DNA of 64,000 nt, taken from NCBI RefSeq assembly GCF_947487605.1, contig NZ_CANKXK010000009.1, forward strand, positions 1 to 64,000, given 5' to 3'. Below, piece after piece: positions 39,708-49,901 of this stretch. Position 1 is the first letter of the stretch, and every line of letters starts with the position of its first letter. The DNA is from an uncultured Algibacter sp. GTDB lineage: Bacteria > Bacteroidota > Bacteroidia > Flavobacteriales > Flavobacteriaceae. A program made the translations under genes and the position numbers. The notes under the pieces were generated by a model. It saw only the letters and a list, made by a program, of their open reading frames with translations. It was not told where the DNA came from and ran no database searches.

Positions 39708-41114
39708 ATGCAATCAAATAAAATTTCTTTTAAACAATTTCTTCAATATTTTAAAATAGCTGTAAGAGGTAAAGCGCAAGATTTTACTTCTGGTAGTATT
39801 CGTAGGGCTGTTTTTATGCTCTCAATACCTATGATTCTAGAAATGCTCATGGAATCCATATTCGCTTTGGTAGATATCATGTACGTCTCTCAAGTAAGTG
39901 TTAATGCTGTCGCTACAATTGGCTTAACTGAATCTGTTATTACTCTGGTGTATGCAGTAGCCATAGGATTAAGTATGGCAGCTACAGCTGTGGTAGCAAG
40001 AAGGGTGGGAGAAAAGGATTTAAAAGGCGCTTCTAATGCCGCAGTACAAGTTATCTTTTTAGGTGTTTTTGTAGCTGCTATTATAAGTGTTATAGGGATT
40101 ATATATCCAAAAGAAATACTGGGTTTAATGGGAGGCGAACCCGAATTAATAGCTGAAGGTTATGGTTATACGCAAGTCCTATTAGGAGGAAATGTAACCA
40201 TTATGCTTTTATTTTTAATTAATGCTATTTTTCGTGGAGCAGGGGATGCCTCTATAGCGATGTGGACGCTCGTGTTGTCAAACGGACTTAACATAATACT
40301 TGACCCAATGTTTATTTTTGGTTTCGGACCTATTCCTGCTTATGGTGTTGAAGGAGCAGCTATAGCTACAACTATAGGTAGAGGGACAGCAGTACTATTC
40401 CAGTTGGCCATTTTATTTTTCGGTTTTAGTAAAATAAAAATAGCTGTTAAAGATTTAGTATTACAAATAGGAGTGATGTTGAATTTGATAAAGGTATCGC
40501 TTGGAGGCATTGGTCAGTTTTTAATAGGAACATCATCTTGGGTGTTTTTAATGCGTATTATGAGTGAGTTTGGTAGCGAAGTATTAGCAGGTTATACCAT
40601 TGCTATTCGTGTTATGATGTTTACGCTAATGCCAGCATGGGGAATGAGTAATGCTGCTGCTACTTTGGTAGGGCAAAACTTAGGAGCTCAAAAACCCGAA
40701 CGCGCAGAACAGTCGGTTTGGAAAACAGGAAAATATAGTGCTATTTTTATGGGAATGGTTTCCATAATTTATTTGGTTTTTGCGCCTCAAATTATAGTGC
40801 TATTTAATGCTACACCAGATGTTGTGAAATACGGTAGTTTATGTTTGCGTATTATTGCAGCTGGTTACATTTTTTACGGTTATGGTATGGTGGTAATCAA
40901 TGCTTTTAATGGAGCAGGAGACACCAAAACACCAACATATATTAACTTTGTTTGCTTTTGGTTGCTACAACTACCATTTGCGTACCTTATGGCTATAACA
41001 CTTGATTTTGGACCTTCGGGTGTATTTTGGGCAATTACTTTAGCTGAAGTGTTAATTGCTATTGTGGCTATTATTTGGTTTAAAAAAGGCCACTGGAAAA
41101 AAGTAGAAGTTTAA
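39708..41114 (+). CDS. MATE family efflux transporter
   Basis: 'IPMILEMLMESIFALVDIMYVSQVSVNAVATIGLTES', 'AATLVGQNLGAQKPERAE'; ATG at 39708 preferred. Confidence 0.93.
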   Translation: MQSNKISFKQFLQYFKIAVRGKAQDFTSGSIRRAVFMLSIPMILEMLMESIFALVDIMYVSQVSVNAVATIGLTESVITLVYAVAIGLSMAATAVVARRVGEKDLKGASNAAVQVIFLGVFVAAIISVIGIIYPKEILGLMGGEPELIAEGYGYTQVLLGGNVTIMLLFLINAIFRGAGDASIAMWTLVLSNGLNIILDPMFIFGFGPIPAYGVEGAAIATTIGRGTAVLFQLAILFFGFSKIKIAVKDLVLQIGVMLNLIKVSLGGIGQFLIGTSSWVFLMRIMSEFGSEVLAGYTIAIRVMMFTLMPAWGMSNAAATLVGQNLGAQKPERAEQSVWKTGKYSAIFMGMVSIIYLVFAPQIIVLFNATPDVVKYGSLCLRIIAAGYIFYGYGMVVINAFNGAGDTKTPTYINFVCFWLLQLPFAYLMAITLDFGPSGVFWAITLAEVLIAIVAIIWFKKGHWKKVEV

Positions 41115-41130
41115 TATTTAAAAACGATAA

Positions 41131-42015
41131 ATAACCATCAAGACAAGTACAAATTTCCATCCGAAGAACAAGCATAAATCTGGATATGATTTTGAAGCTT
41201 TGTGTAGTGTGTTTCCAGATGTAATGCCTTTTGTTTTTGAAAATAAATATCAAACAAAAACGATAGATTTTGCTAACCCAAAAGCTGTTAAAGCACTAAA
41301 CACAGCTTTGTTGTTTAAAGATTATAATATAACGTTTTGGGAGTTTCCAGATACTAATTTATGCCCGCCTATTCCAGGGCGGGTGGATTATATTCATCAT
41401 GTTGCTGATTTATTAAAATCATCAAAAATCACAAACGATATACATGTTTTAGACATTGGTACGGGAGCAAGTTGTATCTATCCCATTTTAGGAAACGCAG
41501 AATATAATTGGCGTTTCGTAGCAACTGATATTGATAAAAACTCATTGAAATTTGCTCAGAAAATCATCGATAAAAATAATTTGAATGATGCAATTATTTT
41601 ACGCCATCAAAAAGAGGTGTCACAAGTTTTTAAAGGTGTTTTAAATACAGAGGATGCTTTTTCGGTATCTATTTGTAATCCACCTTTTTATAAATCTGAA
41701 GCCGAAGCATTAGATGCAACTTCAAGTAAACTAAAGGGTTTGAAGAAGGGTGATAAATCAGTTATTAGAAACTTCTCTGGAACTCAAAATGAACTTTGGT
41801 ATAAAGGTGGAGAAAAAGCATTTATTCATAACTATCTTTACGAAAGTTCATTGTATAAAAACCAATGCATTTGGTTTACAACCTTAGTTTCGAAAAAGGA
41901 TTTGGTAAAAGGCATATACATGTCTTTAAAGAAATTAGGAGCTACAGATATTAAAACTATTACTATGGGGCAAGGGAATAAAATATCAAGAATTGTAGCT
42001 TGGTCTTATAAATGA
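41131..42015 (+). CDS. rlmF: 23S rRNA (adenine-N6)-methyltransferase RlmF family; 5' end uncertain
   Basis: 'LCPPIPGRVDYIHHVADLL', 'VLDIGTGASCIYPILG', 'ICNPPFYKSEAEA'; homologous-looking frame extends upstream of TTG 41200 as ...HPKNKHKSGYDFEA. Confidence 0.85.
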   Translation: MTIKTSTNFHPKNKHKSGYDFEALCSVFPDVMPFVFENKYQTKTIDFANPKAVKALNTALLFKDYNITFWEFPDTNLCPPIPGRVDYIHHVADLLKSSKITNDIHVLDIGTGASCIYPILGNAEYNWRFVATDIDKNSLKFAQKIIDKNNLNDAIILRHQKEVSQVFKGVLNTEDAFSVSICNPPFYKSEAEALDATSSKLKGLKKGDKSVIRNFSGTQNELWYKGGEKAFIHNYLYESSLYKNQCIWFTTLVSKKDLVKGIYMSLKKLGATDIKTITMGQGNKISRIVAWSYK

Positions 42016-42019
42016 ATAA

Positions 42020-42054
42020 GTATCGAAAACTACATTTTGCGTAGCTTTCGATAC
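42020..42054. terminator. Bidirectional hairpin between convergent genes
   Basis: GTATCGAAAaCTACattttgcGTAGcTTTCGATAC. Confidence 0.55.
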
Positions 42055-42084
42055 CATTTTCAATTGAATGTCACTCCAAATATT

Positions 42085-42765
42085 TTATGTTTTCTTTCTT
42101 AAATCCATTTTATAAAACAGTCCTAATTGTAACCTGTGCAAGCTTAACTTTTTAATAGCTCTATTGAGGTAACCAACTTGAATATTTACAGATTTTGAGG
42201 CATTAATACCCAAAGCGGTATAAAAGCGATTCTCTGAAAAAGCATCTACTTTTTTGGTTTGAAGAGTTGTAAGATATTCATTGTGAATACGGATGAAGAA
42301 GGTTTTATCAAGCGCTATCTTGGTACCTAGTCTATAACGTAGTCTATTATGTGTAACGTTTGGTCCAGATTTGTTAAGAAAACGGTGTTCCACTCTAAAC
42401 CTATGGTCTATAGGAAGTTTAAATAGTTTATGTTTATAACCAACCTGTTCAGATAAACGATTTTCAAAAGTATGTGCCCCATTTGTTTCGAAGCCACTAT
42501 CAATATCTGCATATCCGTAAGCTAATGTAGTCGTCAATTTTGGTGTTACATAATAGTTTATTGAGAGGTTGTATAAAATAAAGTTGAAGTTATCCACAAA
42601 TTCATAGTCCCAAGCTTGAATTAAAGTACTAATACTTGTTTTGTCAGAAATTTTATGATTTCCAAAAAAAGTAAACCAAGAGCCTAATTTTTCCTCAACA
42701 GGTGATTGAGCAAAAGTGCTGTTAAAACTTAAAATAAGTAATAAAAGGGCGATATTACGTTTCAT
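42085..42765 (-). CDS. DUF2490 domain-containing protein
   Basis: Signal peptide; 'GSWFTFFGNHKISDKTSISTLIQAWDYEF', 'NRLRYRLGTKIAL'; ATG at 42765 preferred. Confidence 0.85.
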   Translation of the reverse strand: MKRNIALLLLILSFNSTFAQSPVEEKLGSWFTFFGNHKISDKTSISTLIQAWDYEFVDNFNFILYNLSINYYVTPKLTTTLAYGYADIDSGFETNGAHTFENRLSEQVGYKHKLFKLPIDHRFRVEHRFLNKSGPNVTHNRLRYRLGTKIALDKTFFIRIHNEYLTTLQTKKVDAFSENRFYTALGINASKSVNIQVGYLNRAIKKLSLHRLQLGLFYKMDLRKKT

Positions 42766-42792
42766 ATCAAATGAAGTTAAGTAAATGAAATA

Positions 42793-42822
42793 TAAAAGGA
42801 GCTCCATTCGAGCTCCTTTTAT
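42793..42822 (-). terminator. Terminator downstream of pckA
   Basis: AAAAGGAGCTCcattcGAGCTCCTTTT. Confidence 0.7.
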
Positions 42823-42839
42823 GGTCAAATAAGAACCTA

Positions 42840-44465
42840 TTAAAAGTGTTCGTGTAAGTGATGGTGTTCATCAATTAGTGGTCCACCTTCAATAATTTGT
42901 TCTGATGCTTGATGCGCAAATTTTTCAAAGTTTAGGTGGAATGAATGTGCTAGTTGAATAGCTTTACCCACATATGCACCTTTTTGCAACCAAGTATTCA
43001 TTGGATCTAAAATCTCAGTTGGTACACCAGGACAGTATTTCGGCATATATAATCCGAATATAAAGTTTTGTTCGTAATCAACATTGTCTAAATCCCCATT
43101 AAGGATTGCAGTAATCATGGCTCTTGTGTATTTTAATTTTATACGAGATCCCACACCGTAAGGTCCTGCGCTCCATCCTGTGTTTATTAACCAAACATTT
43201 ACACCAGCTTCAGTCATTTTTTTACTTAACATTTCGCCATATACAGTTGGGTGTAATGGCATAAATGGTTCTCCAAAACATGCAGAGAAAGATGGTACTG
43301 GTTCAGTAATTCCAGCTTCTGTTCCAGCTACTTTTGCAGTATAACCAGAGATGAAATGGTAAGCTGCTTGTCCAGGTGTTAATTTAGATACTGGAGGTAA
43401 TACACCAAAAGCATCACAGGTTAAGAAGAAAATATTCTTAGGATTTTTTGCGTATAAGGTCTCTTGAATGTTATCAATATGATAAATAGGATAACTTACA
43501 CGAGTGTTTTGCGTAATAGTACTATCTTCATAGTCTGGTTCTCCATCATCTTTAAAAACGACATTTTCAAGAAGTGCTCCTGGTTTAACAGCTCTAAAGA
43601 TATCTGGTTCTTTTTCTTCTGTTAGGTCAATTACTTTTGCATAGCATCCACCTTCAAAGTTAAAAATGGTATTGTCTGGAGTCCAACCATGTTCATCATC
43701 ACCAATTAGTTTTCTTTCTGGGTCTGCAGATAAAGTGGTTTTTCCTGTACCAGATAATCCAAAGAAAATAGCAGTATCTCCAAATTTACCAACATTAGCA
43801 GAACAGTGCATAGGTAATACGTTTTTTTCGGTTGGTAAAATTAAATTTAAAGCAGAAAATATGCCTTTTTTCATCTCACCAGTATAAGCCGAACCTCCTA
43901 CTAATGCAATTTTTTGTGTAAAGTTTAAAATAGAGAAGTTACCTTGACGAATGCCATATGCTTTTGGGTCTGGACATTCATATCCAGGAGCACAAAGAAT
44001 TAGCCAATCTTCTTTAAAGTTTTCTAGTTCTTTTTCGCTTGGTCTTAAAAACATATTATAAATAAACATATTAGACCATGGTAATTCGGTAACTGTTCTA
44101 ATATTTGTTCTGTATTCAGGTTCTGCACAAACATAGCCATCTCTAGCATAGATTTCTTTTCCAGAAAGGTATTTAGCTATTTCATTTTTAAGCTTGTCGA
44201 AGTTTTCTGGTGAAACCGGTTTATTTGTTTTTCCCCACCAAACTTTATCTGCTGTGTAGGCATCTTTAACTAAAAAACGGTCTTTAGGAGATCGTCCTGT
44301 AAATTTCCCTGTGTTAATGGCAAGTGTTCCATTTGCTGTTTCTTTACCCAGTCCTTTGTCAATGGTAATTTGCTGAAGTTCCTTTGGTGATAAATTCCAA
44401 TTTACTTTAACGTCTTTGATACCGTATTGGTTCAAGTCGGGATGTTTTGTTGCTGTTGTTTCCAT
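42840..44465 (-). CDS. pckA: Phosphoenolpyruvate carboxykinase (ATP)
   Basis: 'TGRSPKDRFLVKD', 'MHCSANVGKFGDTAIFFGLSGTGKTTLSADPERKLIGDDEHGW'. Confidence 0.98.
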   Translation of the reverse strand: METTATKHPDLNQYGIKDVKVNWNLSPKELQQITIDKGLGKETANGTLAINTGKFTGRSPKDRFLVKDAYTADKVWWGKTNKPVSPENFDKLKNEIAKYLSGKEIYARDGYVCAEPEYRTNIRTVTELPWSNMFIYNMFLRPSEKELENFKEDWLILCAPGYECPDPKAYGIRQGNFSILNFTQKIALVGGSAYTGEMKKGIFSALNLILPTEKNVLPMHCSANVGKFGDTAIFFGLSGTGKTTLSADPERKLIGDDEHGWTPDNTIFNFEGGCYAKVIDLTEEKEPDIFRAVKPGALLENVVFKDDGEPDYEDSTITQNTRVSYPIYHIDNIQETLYAKNPKNIFFLTCDAFGVLPPVSKLTPGQAAYHFISGYTAKVAGTEAGITEPVPSFSACFGEPFMPLHPTVYGEMLSKKMTEAGVNVWLINTGWSAGPYGVGSRIKLKYTRAMITAILNGDLDNVDYEQNFIFGLYMPKYCPGVPTEILDPMNTWLQKGAYVGKAIQLAHSFHLNFEKFAHQASEQIIEGGPLIDEHHHLHEHF

Positions 44466-44502
44466 TTTGATTTAATTTAAAAGGTTCTTATTAATATTTA
44501 AT

Positions 44503-46344
44503 TTAAAAGGGCCATATTATTGGCACAAGTATTAGTGACACAATTAGAAATAAAAGTAGAAGTGGTGCGCCTACTTTTAAGTAATTCATAAATTTATATC
44601 CACCTGCCGTCATTACCATAGCATTTGTTGTTGTCCCGATAGGTGTTAAAAAAGCTGTCGAGGCGCTAATTGCAACTACAATCATAAACGGTTCTGGCGA
44701 AAGACTTAATGAGTTGGCTGCAAGAATAGCTATTGGTGCCATTAGTACAGCTGTAGCAGAGTTGTTAATTACTTGGCTAAAAGTTGTTGTTAGCATGAAT
44801 ACCCCACCTAAAAGTACAATGGGATGAATGCTTCCTAAATAGTCTACAAGTCCGTTGGCAATTAATTGAGCGGTTCCAGTTTTTTGCAAGGCAATACCCA
44901 TAGGTATCATAGCAGCAATCATAACTACGCTTGTCCAACTAATTCCTTTGTATGCTTTGTTAATTGGAACACAACCTGTTAATAGAATAATGCCAGCAGA
45001 AATTAAAGCTGCAATCGACCCTGGTACTATTTTAAATACCATGAAAATAATCATTAGTATTAATGCGCCTAGGGCAATAAATGATTTTGGACTTAAACTT
45101 TCAACGTTCTTAGCCATACCTTCTGGACTGCCAATGATAACTAAGTTTTCATGTTGTTTTTTCAAATCTTCAATATGCTCCCAAGTACCTCTTATTAAAA
45201 AGGCATCTCCAGCTTTTACAATAATTTCTTTTTCTAGTATCGGTTTTTTATTTCTTGAAGCTGCTAGTAATTGAATACCAAATCGTTTAAAGTAGTCTCC
45301 TAATTTGTATTTTCTACCAACAAGAATAGAGTTTGGGTTTACAATAATTTCAGTCATTCCAACCTCTTGATTTATAAGATTATGCTTCAGTTCGTCTGTA
45401 ATTGGTTCTAGAGGCAAAAGTCCTAATCTAAACGTAATCATCATTCTGTTAATAGCTTCAGTATCTCCTTTTACAGTAATTATGTCGTGATACATAAACT
45501 CTGTGCTAGGATCTGGAAACTCAATAAATGTTGGTATTTTTTTTAATAGATTTGGATGCCTTCTTCTAATACGAATAATAGAGACGTTGTATTTTTTTTC
45601 AAATTGCCATGCTTCTATTTTGGTGTTTAATAAGGGCGAAATGGATCTAACACGTAATCGGTAATAACCACTATCAATTTTATAGGCTTCAATCCAATTG
45701 TGTAGTGTAGATTCTATATTAACAGGCTTGTTGTTTGTTTTGTTTTTTGGTAATAGCTTATGGCCAACATATCTAAAGTAAACCAAAGCAATGATTAATA
45801 ATGGCAAGCCAATTAATGCAAATTCAAAGAATGAAAACCCTTCAAAACCTGCTTCAATAAGTGCATTACTAGCAATAATGTTAGGAGGTGTTCCAGTTAA
45901 TGTTAAAAGCCCCCCAGTATTAGAGCCAAAAGCTACAGGCATGAGCATTTTAGAAGGTAAAGTACCTATGCTCCAAGCAGATGAAATGGTTAAAGGCATT
46001 AATGTAGCTACGGTTCCCGTATTACTAACAAATCCAGAAAGTATACCAGCACCTAGTGTTACAATTACTAAAAGTTTAGGAACACTTTTGCCAGCCCACT
46101 CTACAAACTTTTTACCCGCCATGGCAGTCCAACCGGTTTGTGCAATGCCTTCTCCAATAATAAAAAGGGCTGCAATCATTATAACAGTAGGATTACTAAA
46201 GCCACTTAATGTTTCATTAGCGTCTAAAATGCCAGTTAAAAATAAACTAATCATAGATATTAGTGCTACAATATCTGGTGTAAACTTTCCCCAAACAAAG
46301 AGACCAATGGTGATAATTAATATGAGAAGCATTAAATAGATCAT
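44503..46344 (-). CDS. SLC13 family permease with TrkA-C/RCK-like domains
   Basis: Two TM blocks flanking soluble 'YDIITVKGDTEAINRMMITF' and 'IIVKAGDAFLIRGTWEHIEDL'; 'NNSATAVLMAPIAI'. Confidence 0.9.
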   Translation of the reverse strand: MIYLMLLILIITIGLFVWGKFTPDIVALISMISLFLTGILDANETLSGFSNPTVIMIAALFIIGEGIAQTGWTAMAGKKFVEWAGKSVPKLLVIVTLGAGILSGFVSNTGTVATLMPLTISSAWSIGTLPSKMLMPVAFGSNTGGLLTLTGTPPNIIASNALIEAGFEGFSFFEFALIGLPLLIIALVYFRYVGHKLLPKNKTNNKPVNIESTLHNWIEAYKIDSGYYRLRVRSISPLLNTKIEAWQFEKKYNVSIIRIRRRHPNLLKKIPTFIEFPDPSTEFMYHDIITVKGDTEAINRMMITFRLGLLPLEPITDELKHNLINQEVGMTEIIVNPNSILVGRKYKLGDYFKRFGIQLLAASRNKKPILEKEIIVKAGDAFLIRGTWEHIEDLKKQHENLVIIGSPEGMAKNVESLSPKSFIALGALILMIIFMVFKIVPGSIAALISAGIILLTGCVPINKAYKGISWTSVVMIAAMIPMGIALQKTGTAQLIANGLVDYLGSIHPIVLLGGVFMLTTTFSQVINNSATAVLMAPIAILAANSLSLSPEPFMIVVAISASTAFLTPIGTTTNAMVMTAGGYKFMNYLKVGAPLLLLFLIVSLILVPIIWPF

Positions 46345-46614
46345 ATTTTAAATTAGTTTATTAGATTTAACCGTTATATGGCATTTAATAAATATAGTGT
46401 AAAATTAGGATGGATTGACGTTAATTATTATGACGAATGTCATGCTTTTAAATAGCTAGGCATTTTTCAATTATTGTTATATTTAAGAGTTAATTTGTGA
46501 TAAAAGTATTTACGAAGACGTTTTCGTAATAGTGAGTTATAAGATATTCGAAAAGTTTATTAAATAATTTACCTTTATCACTTATAAGAGTTACCAAAAA
46601 AAAGAATTTTTTAT

Positions 46615-47337
46615 ATGAAATTAGACATATTAGCTATAGGTGCACATCCAGATGATGTTGAATTAGGTTGTGGAGCAACTATAGCAAAAGAGATAGCCAA
46701 TGGGAAAAAGGTTGGTATTATTGATTTAACTCGGGGCGAATTAGGTACTAGAGGTACTGCAGAAACTAGGGATGAAGAATCTTTTAATGCGGGCAAAATC
46801 TTAGGTGTAAAAATGCGTACAAATATGGAGTTTGCTGATGGCTTTTTTGTGAATGATAAAAAACATCAACTAGAAATTATAAAAATGATTCGTAAATACA
46901 AGCCAGAACTTGTTATTTGTAATGCGGTTGATGATAGACATATAGACCACGGAAAAGGGAGTAAGCTAGTTAGTGATGCGTGTTTTTTAAGTGGCTTATT
47001 AAAAATTGACACTAAAATAGAAGATGAAGATGAATGGCAAGAACCTTGGAGGCCAAAGCAAGTATACCATTATATTCAATGGAAAAATTTAACACCCGAT
47101 TTAATTGTTGATGTTTCAGGGTATATGGATAAAAAGTTAGAAGCTGTTTTTGCATATAAAACCCAATTTTATGATGCCAATAGCAATGAGCCAGAAACGC
47201 CTATATCGAGTAAAAATTTTGCCGATAGTGTTATGTATCGTGCTAATGATTTGGGGCGCTTAGTTGGTGTTGAATACGGTGAAGGTTTTACTGTAGAACG
47301 ATTAGTGGCTGTGGATAGCTTATTTCATTTAAAGTAG
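46615..47337 (+). CDS. bshB1: Bacillithiol biosynthesis deacetylase BshB1
   Basis: 'MKLDILAIGAHPDDVELGCGATIAKEIANGKKVGIIDLTRGELGTRGTAETRDEE'. Confidence 0.93.
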   Translation: MKLDILAIGAHPDDVELGCGATIAKEIANGKKVGIIDLTRGELGTRGTAETRDEESFNAGKILGVKMRTNMEFADGFFVNDKKHQLEIIKMIRKYKPELVICNAVDDRHIDHGKGSKLVSDACFLSGLLKIDTKIEDEDEWQEPWRPKQVYHYIQWKNLTPDLIVDVSGYMDKKLEAVFAYKTQFYDANSNEPETPISSKNFADSVMYRANDLGRLVGVEYGEGFTVERLVAVDSLFHLK

Positions 47338-47450
47338 TTACATATTCCAGATAAAATATTAAAAAAGTCTTTGTAGATAAGATTGAAATAAATTACATTT
47401 GCACCTGTCTGCCGACAAAGGTAGGTACGCATTGAGAAATGCAGTTACAC

Positions 47451-47526
47451 GGTGGTTGTAGCTCAGTTGGTTAGAGCATTGGTTTGTGGTACCAAGGGTC
47501 GCCGGTTCGAATCCGGTCTTCCACCC
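47451..47526 (+). tRNA. tRNA-His (anticodon GTG)
   Basis: Cloverleaf: GCTC/GAGC D-stem, TTGGT-TTGTGGT-ACCAA anticodon arm, GCCGG-TTCGAAT-CCGGT T-arm, G-1. Confidence 0.93.
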
Positions 47527-47533
47527 AAAAAGT

Positions 47534-47566
47534 AAAAGCCTTTCAAGAAATTGAAAGGCTTTTTTT
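47534..47566 (+). terminator. Terminator downstream of tRNA-His
   Basis: AAAAGCCTTTCAAGAAATTGAAAGGCTTTTTTT. Confidence 0.8.
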
Positions 47567-47584
47567 GTTATTCGTAAATATAAT

Positions 47585-48598
47585 TTAATCTAGTTTTACT
47601 CGTTCATCACGATTAGCCAGCTCCCAAGCGGTGTGAAAAATTAACCGCGCTCTAGTTTCTAAAAAGGCATAATTTATTTTATCTGGTGTGTCGCTTGGTC
47701 TATGATAATCATCATGCGTTCCATTAAAATAAAAGATAACAGGAATATTATTTTTTGCAAAGTTGTAATGGTCTGAACGATAATAGAAACGGTTTGGATC
47801 GTTATCGTCATTATAGGTATAATCGAACTCCATGTTAAAGTACTGTTTATTAACCGCCTCAGATACATTGTGCAATTCTTTACTTAATTTATCCGAACCT
47901 ATTAAATATAAATAATTGTCTTTGCCTTCATGTTTTGGGTCGATGCGACCAATCATATCTATATTAAGATTGGCAATTGTGTTTTTTAAAGGAAAAACAG
48001 GATCAACATCGGCGTAATATCTTGAGCCAAAAAGGCCGATTTCTTCACCAGTAACATGTAAGAATAAAATAGAACGTTTAGGGCCATTACCCTTGTTTTT
48101 TGCTTCTTTAAAAGCTTCAGCAATTTCAATCATGGCAACTGTTCCAGAGCCATCATCATCTGCACCATTATTAATATCTCCATTGCCTGAGATTCCTATA
48201 TGATCTAAGTGAGACGAAATAACAATAATTTCATCTAGTTTTTCAGAACCTTTTATGTAAGCCAAAACATTTTCAGAATCTTTAATATTGCTTTTGTTGA
48301 AGTATGAAGCTGGTATTTCTTGAAAATAGTCGTCTTTTCCTAAGGGCGAAGGTACGCCCATTTTAATGTATTGGGTCTTTATAAATTCAACTGCTTTTTT
48401 TTGCCCAGGCTCCCCAGTTTTTCTACCCTCAAATTCATTTGAAGCATAAGTAAAAAGCATTGTTTTTAGTTCGTCTGCGGTAATAGTCTTAGCAAATTCA
48501 GTAACACCTTCAACATTTTTTGAAGATTTATTGTTTTGTGAAGAACTGCATGATATTACTAGCAATGACGTGCATAATATTAAAGCTATTTTTTTCAT
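47585..48598 (-). CDS. M28 family metallopeptidase (lipoprotein)
   Basis: Lipobox 'LLVISC'; 'SSHLDHIGISGNGDINNGADDDGSGTVAMIEIAEAF', 'HVTGEEIGLFGSRYY'. Confidence 0.93.
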   Translation of the reverse strand: MKKIALILCTSLLVISCSSSQNNKSSKNVEGVTEFAKTITADELKTMLFTYASNEFEGRKTGEPGQKKAVEFIKTQYIKMGVPSPLGKDDYFQEIPASYFNKSNIKDSENVLAYIKGSEKLDEIIVISSHLDHIGISGNGDINNGADDDGSGTVAMIEIAEAFKEAKNKGNGPKRSILFLHVTGEEIGLFGSRYYADVDPVFPLKNTIANLNIDMIGRIDPKHEGKDNYLYLIGSDKLSKELHNVSEAVNKQYFNMEFDYTYNDDNDPNRFYYRSDHYNFAKNNIPVIFYFNGTHDDYHRPSDTPDKINYAFLETRARLIFHTAWELANRDERVKLD

Positions 48599-48723
48599 TG
48601 GATACTATCTGTTTTTAAAATCAAATCTAATAAACCATGATATTAGTTAAGTATAGTCTATCTAATTCAGGATTTATTGGCTAATAATACAAAAATGCGA
48701 ACTAACTTTAAGTCTGTTTTAGT

Positions 48724-49776
48724 CTATTTTAACAAAACATTTTCCTTATCTGTGGCTAACCTATTAGGCTGATTTGCTATTTGCCATGCAGTTGCAAAAA
48801 TAAGTCTAGCTCTTTTTTGTAATAGTGCGTAATTTATTTTGTCTGGTGTGTCTGTGCTTTTATGATAATCTTCGTGCTCTCCGTTAAAATAAAAAATAAC
48901 TGGAATACCATGTTTTGCAAAATTATAATGATCTGATCGTGAGTAATATTGATTTCTATCGCGCTCAGAATTATAACGATAATCTATATTAATATTATAG
49001 TAAGTATTATTTACTGTTTCCGAAATATAGTGTAGCTCCTTACTAAGCCTATTCGAGCCTATAAGATAAATATAGTTTTCATTGTTTTCATGAATTTGGT
49101 CAACGCGCCCAATCATGTCAATATTTAGGTTTGCAATGGTATTTTTAAGAGGAAAAACAGGATGTTGCGTGTAAAATTCCGATCCCATTTTTCCAATTTC
49201 TTCAGCTGTTAAATGAAGAAATAAGATGCTTCTTTTTGGACCATAACCGTCTCTTTTGGCTTGGTTAAACGCTTGAGCTATTTCCATGATGGCTACTGTG
49301 CCAGATCCATCATCATCTGCACCATGATTAACTTTTCCATCTTCGGTAATGCCTAAATGGTCTAAATGGGCAGAAATAATAATTACTTCTTCTGGCTTTT
49401 CGGAACCTTTAATGAATGCTAAAACATTCTCCGAAGCTTTTATATCTTTAAAGAAAAAAGATTTAGGGATAATCTGGTAATAATTTGAACCTTCATAAGG
49501 TGAGGCTATTTCCTCATTAATGTAATAATCCTTCAGAAAATTTGCAGCCAACTTTTGTCCTAGTTCACCAACTTCTCTCCCTTGAAATTCATCTGATGAA
49601 AATTTATACAGATGCTTGCTCAATTCTTTACTAGTTATAGTATTTGCATATTTTACAACCTTAGTACTATCTACAAGTTTAATACTGTTTTTAAGGTTTT
49701 CAATTTTTGTGGAGTACTTTTCTGTGGCGCATGTCCCTAATAGTGTAAAAACAGACAGAATACAAAAGGCTTTCAT
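48724..49776 (-). CDS. M28 family metallopeptidase, paralog
   Basis: 'SAHLDHLGITEDGKVNHGADDDGSGTVAIMEIAQAF', 'HLTAEEIGKMGSEFY'. Confidence 0.92.
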   Translation of the reverse strand: MKAFCILSVFTLLGTCATEKYSTKIENLKNSIKLVDSTKVVKYANTITSKELSKHLYKFSSDEFQGREVGELGQKLAANFLKDYYINEEIASPYEGSNYYQIIPKSFFFKDIKASENVLAFIKGSEKPEEVIIISAHLDHLGITEDGKVNHGADDDGSGTVAIMEIAQAFNQAKRDGYGPKRSILFLHLTAEEIGKMGSEFYTQHPVFPLKNTIANLNIDMIGRVDQIHENNENYIYLIGSNRLSKELHYISETVNNTYYNINIDYRYNSERDRNQYYSRSDHYNFAKHGIPVIFYFNGEHEDYHKSTDTPDKINYALLQKRARLIFATAWQIANQPNRLATDKENVLLK

Positions 49777-49901
49777 GTGTAAATATTAATGATCACGTGT
49801 AACCAGCAAATAATTATTTCTGAGGGGATAAGAAAAGTTTTTTATGCTCGTTTCATTAAAAATGATGAGCAAATATATTAAAAAACGTAAAAAAACGACT
49901 A

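Noticed and set aside
41366-41385. GC-rich perfect hairpin CCCGCCtattccagGGCGGG inside rlmF
   Set aside because: Encodes the conserved CPPIPGRVDY motif, so protein constraint explains most of it.
44466-44515. 15-bp direct repeat ATTTAATTTAAAAGG between SLC13 and pckA
   Set aside because: Low-complexity AT-rich sequence; plausible by chance and no clear function.
45791-46339. 182-aa plus-strand ORF
   Set aside because: Antisense to the SLC13 permease, which has clear TM and RCK features in the opposite frame.
47403-47425. CCTGTCTGCCGACAAAGGTAGG motif before tRNA-His
   Set aside because: Looks like a degraded common flavobacterial intergenic repeat; too short to call.
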